Of a DNA stretch of 64,000 nt, positions 1 through 8,736 are shown one piece after another (the first letter of the stretch is position 1; each line of letters begins with the position of its first letter). The stretch covers positions 1 to 64,000 of the forward strand of contig NZ_FOOH01000023.1 of NCBI RefSeq assembly GCF_900113135.1, read 5' to 3'. A program made the translations under genes and the position numbers. Under the pieces are notes generated by a model that saw nothing but the letters and a program-made list of their open reading frames with translations, had not been told where the DNA came from and did no database searches. Source of the stretch: Salegentibacter agarivorans (GTDB lineage Bacteria > Bacteroidota > Bacteroidia > Flavobacteriales > Flavobacteriaceae).

Positions 1-152
1 TTGGATATCTCGGATCGATTTGTGCCAGTGATTTCGGTCGGTTAGTGCCAGGCATTTCGGTTCAAATTGTGCCACTTTTAGGTTATAGGTGAACCTATAT
101 CGGTTCGATTTGTGCCAGTTGTTTCGGTTCGTTTTGTGCCACTTTGAAAGAT
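1..152. repeat. IS21 left terminal repeat array
   Basis: About five spaced copies of a TTCGG...TTTGTGCCA motif precede istA. Multiple terminal transposase-binding repeats are characteristic of IS21 elements. The innermost copy ends at 152 and matches the right end in inverse orientation. Confidence 0.75.
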
Positions 153-189
153 CAAGTAAATAATACCTTGTCGCTTAAAAACAAGCGAT

Positions 190-1743
190 ATGGCCAATAC
201 ACTTGATCCAATGGACTTAAAACAAATTATTTCCTTACATCTCGATGGATTTAGCAACCGTAAAATAGGTGCCACCCTTGGGATCTCCCGCAATACGGTA
301 AATACTTATATGCGGCTGTTCAAGGCCAGCGGCTCTTCCCTTAAGGAATTATTGGCCCTTGATAATGCTGGCTTAGAAAAGCTTTTTCCTTCACACACTA
401 CTATTGACAACCCTCGTTATGAGGAACTGATGTTATATTTTGAGGGGGTCAACAAGGCCCGGAATCATCCAGGGTTTACTTTTTTATACCATTATCAGGA
501 ATATGTAGCGCAGGCTAAAGATCCTTATGGTTATACCCAGTTTATGGAACACTACCGGCGCAAATATGCCAAGGTTAAAGGTTCGATGAAACTTGAACAC
601 GATCCTGGGAATGAAGTCTTTATTGATTATGCCGGCAAAAAGCTCCAAATTATTGATAAGGAAACCGGTGAACTAATCCCGGTAGAAGTATTTGTAGCCA
701 TCCTTCCCAACAGCCAGTACACTTACGTGGAAGCCTGCAGGAGCCAGAAACGAGAGGACCTGATTACCTGTTGCTGTAATGCCCTGCACTTTTATGGAGG
801 CGTTCCCAAAGCCATTGTCTCCGACAACCTAAAATCAGCGGTAACCCGGGCCAGCAGGTATGAGGCTGACATCAACAGGAGTTTTAAAGACTTCGCACGG
901 CATTACGACTGTGTGATAAATCCTGCCCGGGGCTATGCCCCGCAAGATAAAGCCTTGGTGGAGAATGCCGTAAACCTTGCCTACCAGCGAATCTATTATC
1001 CCCTTCGGGAAATGAGCTTCTTCTCTTTGGAAGATCTGAACCGGGAGATAAAACGCTTGTTGGAGCGGTACAATGACCTGTTGTTCTCCCGCAAGGAAGC
1101 CAGTCGCAGGGAACTCTTCCAATCTGTGGAACGGGAATACCTAAAGCCCCTGCCAGAGACAGTCTATGAACTGAAAGGCTACCGAAGGGCAAAGGTTCAG
1201 AAAATAGGCTATGTATACTTCTCCCCGGATAAAAGTTATTACAGCGCACCCTATCGTTACATAGGAAAGGAAACCACCATCCATTATACCAGTTCCGTTG
1301 TAGAAGTATATTATTATCATCAGCGGATCGCCCTGCACCAGCGCAACCCATCAAAAGGCAGTTATAATACCAACAAAGATCATTTAAGCAGTACCCATAA
1401 ATACTATAGCGATTGGAGTCCTGAATTTTTTAAAAAGAAAGCGGCCATACATGGCAAGCACGTGCTGGGCTGTATTGAGAAAATAATCACCGCGGTAGAC
1501 TATCCTGAAATAGGATATAAACGAGCTATGGGGGTCATCCAGCTCCATAAATCCTATGGCTCCCAGCGATTGGATGATGCCTGTAAAAGAGCTTTGCAGG
1601 CAGACGCGGTTACTTACCTGCGCATTAAAAATATCCTGAAAAACAACCTGGACAAAAGCTCCCTGTTTTACCAGGATCTCGAAGAAGATAAACCACACAT
1701 CCCGGAACACGATAACTTACGGGGTGCTTCTGCATATAAATAA
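190..1743 (+). CDS. istA: IS21 transposase IstA
   Basis: DDE-type transposase that catalyses strand transfer of the IS. At 517 residues it has normal family length. A helix-turn-helix lies near residues 8-45 (SNRKIGATLGISRNTV). An RNase H-like catalytic core follows, with Asp in FIDYAGKK (about 145), Asp in IVSDNLKSAV (about 211) and Glu in ALVENAVNLAYQ (about 258). A Mu-transposase-like C-terminal region completes the protein. It begins 38 bases after the inner left repeat and is followed 17 bases later by istB, the standard two-gene operon. No frameshift is visible, so the enzyme is probably functional. Confidence 0.95.
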   Translation: MANTLDPMDLKQIISLHLDGFSNRKIGATLGISRNTVNTYMRLFKASGSSLKELLALDNAGLEKLFPSHTTIDNPRYEELMLYFEGVNKARNHPGFTFLYHYQEYVAQAKDPYGYTQFMEHYRRKYAKVKGSMKLEHDPGNEVFIDYAGKKLQIIDKETGELIPVEVFVAILPNSQYTYVEACRSQKREDLITCCCNALHFYGGVPKAIVSDNLKSAVTRASRYEADINRSFKDFARHYDCVINPARGYAPQDKALVENAVNLAYQRIYYPLREMSFFSLEDLNREIKRLLERYNDLLFSRKEASRRELFQSVEREYLKPLPETVYELKGYRRAKVQKIGYVYFSPDKSYYSAPYRYIGKETTIHYTSSVVEVYYYHQRIALHQRNPSKGSYNTNKDHLSSTHKYYSDWSPEFFKKKAAIHGKHVLGCIEKIITAVDYPEIGYKRAMGVIQLHKSYGSQRLDDACKRALQADAVTYLRIKNILKNNLDKSSLFYQDLEEDKPHIPEHDNLRGASAYK

Positions 1744-1760
1744 TAAACCATTTAAATCCA

Positions 1761-2504
1761 ATGAATATGAATAACAATCAGACTATTGAAAAACTTAAAC
1801 AAATGCGCCTGGGGGCTATGGCCCAGTTGCACCAGCAGCACATAAAGGACAATCGTATAGAGAATATCACTGCTGATGAATACCTCGCTCTGCTGATCGA
1901 TCACCAATGGGAAGACCGGCAGAACCGGAAGATAGAGCGGCTCTTAAAACAGGCCGGCTTTAAACAAGAGGCGAACCTGGCCGATGTAAATTACACCCAG
2001 CAACGAAACCTGGACAAGAACATGTTTACCCGCCTGGGGACACTGGATTTTATCACCAGAAAGGAAAATATTATCCTTACCGGGGCGTCCGGGGTTGGCA
2101 AAAGTTACCTGGCCCAGGCTTTAGGTCATCAGGGGTGTATGATGGAATACAAAACCATTTACACCAATACTGCCCGCCTTTTTAAGAAATTAAAACTGAG
2201 TAAAGTGGATGGCACTTATCTTAAGGAACTTGGGAAACTCATTAAAGCGGATGTACTGATCCTCGATGACTTTGGCCTGCAGAGTTTTGATAACCACGCC
2301 AGGGAAACACTGATGGATATCATCGATGACCGGTACAACAAAGCTTCCACAATTATATCTTCACAAATACCTGTATCCGCCTGGTATGATATTATTGGGG
2401 AAGGAACTATTGCAGACGCTATCCTAGACAGGATCGTGAACTCCTCGCATCGGATCGACCTCAAAGGAGAATCACTAAGAAAAGGAGCTTTAAAGAACGA
2501 GTAA
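1761..2504 (+). CDS. istB: IS21 helper ATPase IstB
   Basis: AAA+ ATPase related to DnaC that acts as target selector and regulator of the IstA transposase. The 247 residues contain a Walker A motif GASGVGKS (about 108-115) and a Walker B motif VLILDDFG (about 163-170). The N-terminal helical segment contacts the transposase in characterised members of the family. A second in-frame Met at codon 3 could be the true start. The gene ends 25 bases before the right inverted repeat and appears intact. Confidence 0.95.
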   Translation: MNMNNNQTIEKLKQMRLGAMAQLHQQHIKDNRIENITADEYLALLIDHQWEDRQNRKIERLLKQAGFKQEANLADVNYTQQRNLDKNMFTRLGTLDFITRKENIILTGASGVGKSYLAQALGHQGCMMEYKTIYTNTARLFKKLKLSKVDGTYLKELGKLIKADVLILDDFGLQSFDNHARETLMDIIDDRYNKASTIISSQIPVSAWYDIIGEGTIADAILDRIVNSSHRIDLKGESLRKGALKNE

Positions 2505-2529
2505 CATTAATTTTTTATATAATTGCAGT

Positions 2530-2590
2530 ATCTTTCAAAGTGGCACTGTTTGACCGAAACAGGTGGCACCATCACTCCGAAATAGCCATT
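2530..2590. repeat. IS21 right terminal repeats
   Basis: The sequence ATCTTTCAAAGTGGCAC is the reverse complement of the innermost left repeat. It is followed by further GTGGCAC and CCGAAA motifs that mirror the left array. This fixes the right end of the element to about 2580-2590. Confidence 0.75.
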
Positions 2591-2806
2591 TGTTTCCGGG
2601 TCATAAGAAAGCCACGTTGGTAAATAAACTTTCCCCAGTTCTAACATTAGAATTCAATTTACAGGGTAATTACTTAAAAATAATATTTTTTACTTTTAAA
2701 AAGTTCGCTTTTAAGAGAAGCTTACAATAAATCATTTTACCTAAAAATCACATCTAGAGTGTAATCACCTCTTCTTTGCTGGCAATAAGACACTTTCTTA
2801 TCTTTA
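2591..2806. other. Intergenic, nothing recognised
   Basis: AT-rich sequence between the IS right end and the 3' end of the exported unknown gene. I see no gene, clear terminator or repeat here. Confidence 0.5.
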
Positions 2807-4846
2807 TTAATTCAGCATTTCTCCATTTTCATCAAATATCTTGAAACTTTTATAGGATTTAGAAAAGAAATTCTCTTCAGTTTCTGTGAGTAATTCTTCA
2901 AAATCATATCCTGGGATTTTAAAATCTTTCGGTATACTTAGCATAATTACATTACTATTTTCTAGTAGAATGTATCGAACATATTTTCTATTGGGATAAG
3001 AGATATAGAAGGATATTGCATTATTGTAATTTAATTTCTCAAGTTTTTTAGGCATTTCTTTTAGAACTCTATTCCTAAAATTCGAAAATGACCTATCTCC
3101 AGTAAATTTAAGATATAACTGATTCTCTGAATTTGTACTTAAGAGTTTATTTATAAAATCATGTTCTTTAATTCTATTGGTTAAAGAATCTTTTCTAAGT
3201 AGAAAGTTTTCTAGAGGAGTAATACTGTCCTCAATTGGCATTGTAAGATCATATATTATTTTGCTATTTTTCTCTTTATCTCGAATTTCCGCCATCCAAC
3301 AATCTCCGCCATAACTATAAGAATATATATTACCGATAGAGGTATCTAAAATTTCAAATTTTTCAAGTTCATTTATTTCTTCACGTAGAAGGTCTTTAAG
3401 TTCTTTATTTGGGTTCTTAAATCTTGATTGTAGAACTGGCGGCATATGCTCTTCTAGTTTTGTAATTCTTTGTTCTATTTCATTCTTTTTAATAGTATCT
3501 TTTATGAAATATTGATAATGTTTTAAAGTATTATAAAAATGTAATTTATTGAAAGCATCAACATGCTCATCCTGAATTAAATCTGAAATAGTTTGTTCAA
3601 AAAACGCCTGATTTTTTTCATCCAATGCGGAAAAAGCTTTACCTATTTTTGATCCATCCGAAAAGTAATGTTGCTGGTTCTCATTATCGATTCTCAAATT
3701 TGACCCCAGTAATAATTTTGGAATATTAAGATTTAGCTTACTCAATTCTTCTATATACGTTTTTCTCGCGTTAGAAGCAATATTACTATTAGCTACCCTT
3801 GAAACCTGATCGTTCATCACATTCAAAAATGATTTTATAAAGACACCCCAATTTGGTATTTGGGCTGCCAAACTAGCCATCCTTTTTTGTTGAATAATTG
3901 GACCATTATCAAAACTACACGAACCAACGTGCTGGTTGAAACGCATTAATTTCAATGCTTTTTTTTTAGAAATTAACTCCGCAGTGAAAAATTCCAATTC
4001 ACCGTTAGATTTTTCTTCGTTTTCGGCATATTCTAAAGATAAATTAAGTAATTCCTTAAATTTTGAATCTTCATTAAACAAGCTATCAGCAAAAAATGAT
4101 CTTTTTTTCTCCCAATCATTTAAGCTTTTTTGGAAAGAAATAAATTCCTGATTTTTAGAGCGCTTTGGTTTATGTGTTTTTACTGCATAATAATTAACTA
4201 AGGAATCGATAATATTTTCCTGCCGATTATATAGTGAGTTGTGGTTACTATCAATATTGAAAAATAAATTTTGATTGGGTAAAACAAGAAAGTCTGTATA
4301 TGAAACCCAGTCAGCATATTTTTCGGGTAAGATGACTTTTGAAAAATGCTTCTTAATCTTAAAACCTCTAATATTTGTTGAATTTAATTTCTTATTTGTG
4401 TAGGAAGTATAATAAAACTTAATATTTTCCCTAGACAATGAATCTGTATAATCAATTGTAATGCGATGCTCACTGTTATTTTTTATTTGAAAAGATTTAA
4501 TTTGTAGTTTTTGTTCGCCATTGGAATATTCTACCCTGTTTTTTAAAACCAGTAGATCTCGATCAATTTGAAGATTTGGGAAATTTTTCAACAAAGAGTC
4601 TAATTCTACTTCATTGGTCAAAGCAAGAATAAATTCTTCAGGTTTATTCGTTTTTATTTCAAAATAATCCCCGGTTCCTTGAGGCAGTGATTCTATATTG
4701 GATCTGGGACTGTTCTGATACTCGGTTTCCAACGAATCTATAATAATATCCAATACTGGAATGTCTTCTTCAGCTATAATTTCATTTTGAGAAAAACTCT
4801 CTTGACTTGAAATTAATAATAGAAGTAGTAAAAATAAATTCCTCAT
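2807..4846 (-). CDS. Exported protein of unknown function, 679 aa
   Basis: I do not recognise this family. The open frame extends upstream to 4933. The Met at 4846 is the better start because it opens a typical signal peptide (MRNLFLLLLLLISSQESFSQ) with a likely cleavage after FSQ. The mature protein is Lys-, Glu- and Asn-rich, mainly hydrophilic, and lacks further membrane segments. A central stretch (roughly residues 240-500) looks helical and a two-Cys region surrounds GSCSFDNG. The C-terminal 150 residues look alpha/beta. It lies downstream of higA on the same strand with a gap of about 118 bases. Periplasmic or secreted location is inferred from the signal peptide only. Confidence 0.7.
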   Translation of the reverse strand: MRNLFLLLLLLISSQESFSQNEIIAEEDIPVLDIIIDSLETEYQNSPRSNIESLPQGTGDYFEIKTNKPEEFILALTNEVELDSLLKNFPNLQIDRDLLVLKNRVEYSNGEQKLQIKSFQIKNNSEHRITIDYTDSLSRENIKFYYTSYTNKKLNSTNIRGFKIKKHFSKVILPEKYADWVSYTDFLVLPNQNLFFNIDSNHNSLYNRQENIIDSLVNYYAVKTHKPKRSKNQEFISFQKSLNDWEKKRSFFADSLFNEDSKFKELLNLSLEYAENEEKSNGELEFFTAELISKKKALKLMRFNQHVGSCSFDNGPIIQQKRMASLAAQIPNWGVFIKSFLNVMNDQVSRVANSNIASNARKTYIEELSKLNLNIPKLLLGSNLRIDNENQQHYFSDGSKIGKAFSALDEKNQAFFEQTISDLIQDEHVDAFNKLHFYNTLKHYQYFIKDTIKKNEIEQRITKLEEHMPPVLQSRFKNPNKELKDLLREEINELEKFEILDTSIGNIYSYSYGGDCWMAEIRDKEKNSKIIYDLTMPIEDSITPLENFLLRKDSLTNRIKEHDFINKLLSTNSENQLYLKFTGDRSFSNFRNRVLKEMPKKLEKLNYNNAISFYISYPNRKYVRYILLENSNVIMLSIPKDFKIPGYDFEELLTETEENFFSKSYKSFKIFDENGEMLN

Positions 4847-4964
4847 TCGTATGTTTTGTGTATTTATGGCATTGGTCAGGGTTGACAACAGTAGATATTC
4901 AGGTTTTGAATTATTTATCTTTTCAATTACCAATTGTTTATTAACCGATGGTACCCTTTGTTTT

Positions 4965-5333
4965 TTACTTCGACAGCTTATAATTATTCACAAGTACTGA
5001 AGCAGAAATATTTAAAATCCGTTCTAATTCTCGAATCACATCTATTGTCAATCTTTTCTTTTTGTTTAAGATCTCCGAAACCCTGCTTTTTCCTCCAATA
5101 ATTCCAACTAAATCTTTTTGTTTGAGATTCATTTCTTCCATTCTTATTTTAATTGCTTCTATTGGATCTGGAGCTTCTATTGGATAATGTTGATTTTCGT
5201 AATTCTCGACTAAAAGTGATAGGATTTCCGCTTCGTCTCCTTCTTTTGAATTTGAGTCAGCATCAAAAATTACTTCTACTCTCTCTAAAGCTTGTTTGTA
5301 ATCTTTTTCTGTCTTTATAGGTTTTATTTTCAT
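4965..5333 (-). CDS. higA: HigA-type antitoxin / XRE regulator
   Basis: A 122-residue protein with a variable N-terminal half and a C-terminal XRE helix-turn-helix (about 68-115: MNLKQKDLVGIIGGKSRVSEIL). This layout is typical of HigA antitoxins of HigBA type II systems, which bind and neutralise the HigB mRNA interferase and repress their own operon. The gene lies 11 bases downstream of a truncated higB, so it is an orphan antitoxin. It may now act only as a regulator. Confidence 0.85.
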   Translation of the reverse strand: MKIKPIKTEKDYKQALERVEVIFDADSNSKEGDEAEILSLLVENYENQHYPIEAPDPIEAIKIRMEEMNLKQKDLVGIIGGKSRVSEILNKKKRLTIDVIRELERILNISASVLVNNYKLSK

Positions 5334-5344
5334 AGTCTTTTGTT

Positions 5345-5413
5345 TTAAATCGTGGCCGCATTTACTTTTTCATACTCGGCGTGAGTTCCCACAAATCGTA
5401 TAAACGCCCATTG
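5345..5413 (-). pseudogene. higB: higB toxin relic, C-terminal end only
   Basis: Minus-strand translation ending at a TAA (5345-5347) reads QWAFIRFVGTHAEYEKVNAA plus TI, an excellent match to the conserved C-terminus of HigB/RelE-like toxins. Upstream of 5413 the frame holds only about six further unconvincing codons, and there is no room for the remaining 70-80 residues before the next gene at 5471. The toxin is therefore 5'-truncated. The order toxin then antitoxin is the normal higBA arrangement. Confidence 0.8.
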
Positions 5414-5470
5414 AAAAATACTCAATAATCTTTTAGAAAACTTACATTTTTATTTTTTTTAAATTGTCGC

Positions 5471-6508
5471 TTATTCTTTTTCCTTAACTATTTTCACAAT
5501 ACGATTGAACATTATTTCTGACATATTCCAATTATAACCATCAAAATTCACCGTGTTTGTAAATTGAATTACTACCACATCTATATCTTTATGATACTTG
5601 GCAATAGTTTGATAGCCTGGTATTAAACCAGTGTGCTCATATCCATAAATGGAAGAATATATCTCTTGTTCTTTTTCATTTCTAAATACGGAACCATCAT
5701 TTAAGGCTCGAATAAATTTGCTCAAATCTTCTGCCGTAGCCAACATGGAACCTACATTATCCGTTTTTAAATCCTTATCATATCCCACATAGTAACCGCT
5801 CATTACATCATCTATGTTTACCTCCTGGATAGAACTAAAAGTATTTTTTAGGTTCAAAGGATCTAAAATTTCTTTTTGAATGTATTCGAATTTATCATAT
5901 CCAAGCACCCGGTTCATAATTCTTCCTAGTAATAAGTAATTGGTATTGGAATATTCATAATCTTCATTGGGTTTAAAATTGGCAGGTTTATCCAAAACCA
6001 AAGCAAGTTGTTCGTCAGTGGTTTCCTTAGGAGCAACCCAATACATATAAGTGTCTGTAAAGTTTGGAATACCACTTCTATGCTGTACTAACATCCGTAA
6101 AGTAATTTTATCGGCATATTCTATTCTACCTTTCAATTCTGGTAAATAATCTGCGAGTGTTTTCTCCAATGATAATTTTCCATCATTAACCAGCTTTGCC
6201 ACAGCTAAGGCATTATACAACTTACTTACGCTAGCAATTTTAAATAATGAATTCGGGTCTGCGGGGGTTTTATTTTCTCTGTTTTTATAGCCCGAAGTAT
6301 AAAATTCTGATTGATTCCCTTTCTTGTTTACACATACAATTATCCCATCAAATCCGTAATCCTCTGCTTTATTTACCTGTTTTTGAATTGAATCCGGTAA
6401 TGGAACTATCCAGGCTTGTAATATAGGCCAGGGCACAAAGTACAGGAAAACGATTGTTGCAGCGAACAATATTACTCTAATTATCAAAGTCCTTGTTTTC
6501 ATTTTCAT
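5471..6508 (-). CDS. Serine hydrolase, beta-lactamase/DD-peptidase fold
   Basis: Member of the class C beta-lactamase-related family (PF00144), whose members hydrolyse D-amino-acid peptides, esters or beta-lactams. An N-terminal hydrophobic segment (residues 6-30) acts as signal anchor or signal peptide, placing the domain in the periplasm. The three active-site motifs are present: SVSK (93-96), YSN (186-188) and HTG (292-294). At 345 residues the length is normal. Two starts (codons 1 and 3) are possible. Its position next to the D-amino-acid locus could be coincidental, because it lies 745 bases downstream and beyond a repeat block. Confidence 0.85.
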   Translation of the reverse strand: MKMKTRTLIIRVILFAATIVFLYFVPWPILQAWIVPLPDSIQKQVNKAEDYGFDGIIVCVNKKGNQSEFYTSGYKNRENKTPADPNSLFKIASVSKLYNALAVAKLVNDGKLSLEKTLADYLPELKGRIEYADKITLRMLVQHRSGIPNFTDTYMYWVAPKETTDEQLALVLDKPANFKPNEDYEYSNTNYLLLGRIMNRVLGYDKFEYIQKEILDPLNLKNTFSSIQEVNIDDVMSGYYVGYDKDLKTDNVGSMLATAEDLSKFIRALNDGSVFRNEKEQEIYSSIYGYEHTGLIPGYQTIAKYHKDIDVVVIQFTNTVNFDGYNWNMSEIMFNRIVKIVKEKE

Positions 6509-6685
6509 AGTATTTCAGCACCTGTTAAAAATTAGCCACAAGGCATATGATTGTAGACAAGTTATGGGATTAGGTAGGCGGTTTTTTGCGATTAACAATG
6601 TTACTTCTCAGGCAAACTAATTTAGTTATTTTCTTTCTAAGGCTGCCCTTTGAATTGTATTATCGTCATATCCTACAGTTTTTCT
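6509..6685. other. Intergenic, nothing recognised
   Basis: Upstream region of the serine hydrolase gene at 5471-6508. It joins directly onto the duplicated block that begins near 6686 and shows no gene of its own. Confidence 0.4.
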
Positions 6686-7410
6686 AAAAATAGGGAATTC
6701 AAATAAAAAGAAATTTAGGTAAACTGTCGCGAGTAATTTAATACCCGTTCTGCCAATTACCCTCCATTTCGCAAAAGCTTCATTTCGTGAAAAGCGCTTC
6801 TCTACACAAGTCTTGGACCCCATCGAAGAAATTGCGACTTCCATTACGCTAACCCGATGAAAAATCGGAACGCTCCATTACAATTTTTCGATGAAGTACG
6901 CCAGATTGGAATTCAGATCATACTCTTTCTTTCTCAATAAAGTGGTGGTGTTTCCTGATCCATATGCAAACATTATCCTTACGCCCCTCCCCTTTTTAAG
7001 ATGTAAATAACAACATCCTTTCCCGGACAGCGGCATAAAGCCGCTGCGGCTTCGCCCACTCTTTTTATACGCTTTACCAGGCCAGGATGTTATAAAATAA
7101 ATGCATCAAAAAAGTTAATGTAACGGCGCTATAGGGAGTAAATCTACAAGTAAAATATAGTGTCAATCCCAAAACCTAAGAGTTAGATCGAGTTTGAGTT
7201 TAAAATAAAAAATAAAATGCTCTGGATATAATAAGTAAATTGACAATATGAAACTATCTGCCAATTTTGGTACCATTATCAATAAATTTTTCTATTAAAT
7301 TATACGTGAACGGAAGCTGGAATTCCAATCGTGAAAAAATATCCGCCGAAATGCTTCTTCTGCTAAAGGGTACGACTTTTACATACTCCTGAATTTCTCC
7401 TTCAGACCGG
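6686..7410. repeat. Diverged direct repeat, copy A
   Basis: This block of about 0.72 kb matches 18630-19325 in the same orientation over nearly its whole length, with many substitutions and small indels. Anchor identities are the segment ending CATCGAAGAAATTGCGACTT (about 6815), GTGGTGGTGTTTCCTGATCC (about 6942) and ATAACAACATCCTTTCC (about 7008). The block includes the last 52 or so codons of the racemase-like gene (7254-7410) plus about 570 bases downstream of it. A short open frame inside it (6626-6844, minus) is not conserved as protein in the other copy and is probably not a gene. Confidence 0.85.
7012..7091. other. Imperfect palindrome inside repeat copy A
   Basis: Arms AACATCCT (7012-7019) and AGGATGTT (7084-7091) enclose a G+C-rich core with a hairpin AGCGGC-ATAAA-GCCGCT (7029-7045). 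The corresponding element in copy B (18932-19011) has exactly the same 80-base span, but its pairing is degraded. It could be a transcript-end structure for the upstream operon or part of an old mobile element. No family was recognised. Confidence 0.4.
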
Positions 7411-8732
7411 CCGTATTTATACTCATAAGGAAAATCTCCTTTTTCATTAGTTATAATATTTGGATTATCCTGGTTGGGGACACTAATGTAAAATTCACTG
7501 TTGTTTATATTACCGTTTTCATTGAAAAGCTTTTCCTCCTTCAAATGCTGAAATAATTCTAGGGCAGTATTTACTGCAGGATCAATAAGATCGATATCTT
7601 TAGTCATAAACCGACGGTAACGGAGACTCCCATCATCTTCACGGTAGTTATATAATTCGTTTAGTACACGATCGATTTCCCTTGTTAAATAAGGATAATG
7701 AGTACAGCCCAGAATAATAGATTTTAAAGGTTGTTGAACATTTGCCTTTCTAATCTTTTCCATTAAAGAAACAAGGTGATAGCGCACATAATTTTCAGCA
7801 TCGTTAATTTGCAGAATATTACAATCATCGCTGGCCTGGGTATCACAAAGCATCTTGAAATCGTCATAGTCAAAATTATAAATATCCATAAGAGCCTTAT
7901 CTATTTTTAAATTCCCCTTAAGATCGGGCCCTTTATAGCTTTCACGTGGCTCGGTTAGTTCTTTATCGAAATAATCGGAATCTTCATCTACTGCCTCTGC
8001 GATTCCAACTCCTCCTTGCTGAAAGACTTCAATATTTCCGGTGTAGCCCAGTTTGTCTTTTTGTTCGTAAAGGGTGTTTACATAGCCCTTGGAGGAAACT
8101 GTTCCAGCCGTGGCCATTACAGCTATGGTAGCGTCTTCATCGTGCTCCAGTTTTTCCAGAGATCCTCTTACCCCGGCATCAATAACTCCAATTACTTTTA
8201 TATCTAACTCCGCCAATTTCATAAAAGCTTCAATATTCTCTTTTCCATAGGCCGTAGCCGTATTGCAGGCAATAACTAGCGCCTTAATAGGAGATTTGTC
8301 GGTGCTGAATGTTTGGGATTCCGGTGAGGTATAATATTTGTTTCCAAGGATGAACTGTACATCTTTAAGAATATGCTCTAGTAATAGCGCATCTTTATTT
8401 TCTGCAGAATAATTTCCATAAGGCATATTGGCCTGATCGGCCAGGTAAATGAATTCTTCTTTTTTAAAGTCGATTTCACCATCGGCACCTGCAGCAAGAG
8501 ATTCATTGTTGAAGCCATCAAAATTAACAATGGCATCAAGCACCGTTAACCCACCAATTCCGGAATCAAATACGCCTATTGGAAGGCTTTTTTCCCCTTC
8601 AGGATAATCCTTGGTATTGATGTAATAAAAGCTATCCTTATCATTTAAGATGCTCTTTGTGATGGCTTCTTGGGCCCAAAGGAGGCTGGGCAGGAATAGA
8701 AATATTATGAATAATGATTTGTATGATCTCAT
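7254..8732 (-). CDS. Exported glutamate-racemase-like protein (MurI superfamily)
   Basis: Asp/Glu racemase family protein with a clear signal peptide (residues 1-20, ending LLWA-QEA), so it is predicted to act in the periplasm. MurI signature motifs are intact: IGVFDSGIGGLTV (52-64), YLADQANMPYGNYS (97-109), ACNTA with catalytic Cys156, ATAGTVSSKGY (208-217) and LGCTHYPYL with catalytic Cys343. Both cysteines of the two-base mechanism are present. At 492 residues it is nearly twice the length of cytosolic MurI (about 260-280). The extra length is spread over insertions and a C-terminal extension. It ends the SusC-SusD operon and starts 4 bases after the deacylase gene. Conversion of D-Glu or D-Asp to the L form is inferred; it may be too divergent to act on glutamate. 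Confidence 0.85.
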   Translation of the reverse strand: MRSYKSLFIIFLFLPSLLWAQEAITKSILNDKDSFYYINTKDYPEGEKSLPIGVFDSGIGGLTVLDAIVNFDGFNNESLAAGADGEIDFKKEEFIYLADQANMPYGNYSAENKDALLLEHILKDVQFILGNKYYTSPESQTFSTDKSPIKALVIACNTATAYGKENIEAFMKLAELDIKVIGVIDAGVRGSLEKLEHDEDATIAVMATAGTVSSKGYVNTLYEQKDKLGYTGNIEVFQQGGVGIAEAVDEDSDYFDKELTEPRESYKGPDLKGNLKIDKALMDIYNFDYDDFKMLCDTQASDDCNILQINDAENYVRYHLVSLMEKIRKANVQQPLKSIILGCTHYPYLTREIDRVLNELYNYREDDGSLRYRRFMTKDIDLIDPAVNTALELFQHLKEEKLFNENGNINNSEFYISVPNQDNPNIITNEKGDFPYEYKYGRSEGEIQEYVKVVPFSRRSISADIFSRLEFQLPFTYNLIEKFIDNGTKIGR

Positions 8733-8736
8733 GATT

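Larger units (their letters stand above)
1..2590 (+). mobile_element. IS21-family insertion sequence, apparently complete
   Basis: The element carries istA and istB in the usual order and is bounded by iterated, partly inverted terminal repeats. The left side (about 1-152) has five variants of a motif like TTCGGTTCGNTTTGTGCCA. The right side (2530-2590) has two or three copies inverted. The best matching inner pair is 132-152 and 2530-2550, ending in GTGCCACTTTGAAAGAT. Both genes are intact, so the element may be active. The left tip lies at or very near the window start, so the exact boundary and any target-site duplication cannot be fixed. Confidence 0.88.

Noticed and set aside
884-1354. 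156-codon minus-strand frame inside istA
   Set aside because: It lies wholly inside a strong transposase gene and shows no recognisable domain; it is a shadow frame.
6626-6844. 71-codon minus-strand frame with start similar to one at 18518-18760
   Set aside because: The similarity follows from the DNA repeat; only about the first 27 codons resemble each other and the rest diverges, so no protein is conserved.
7012-7091. Possible integron attC site
   Set aside because: The arms do not match the RYYYAAC/GTTRRRY core and no integrase or cassette structure is present.
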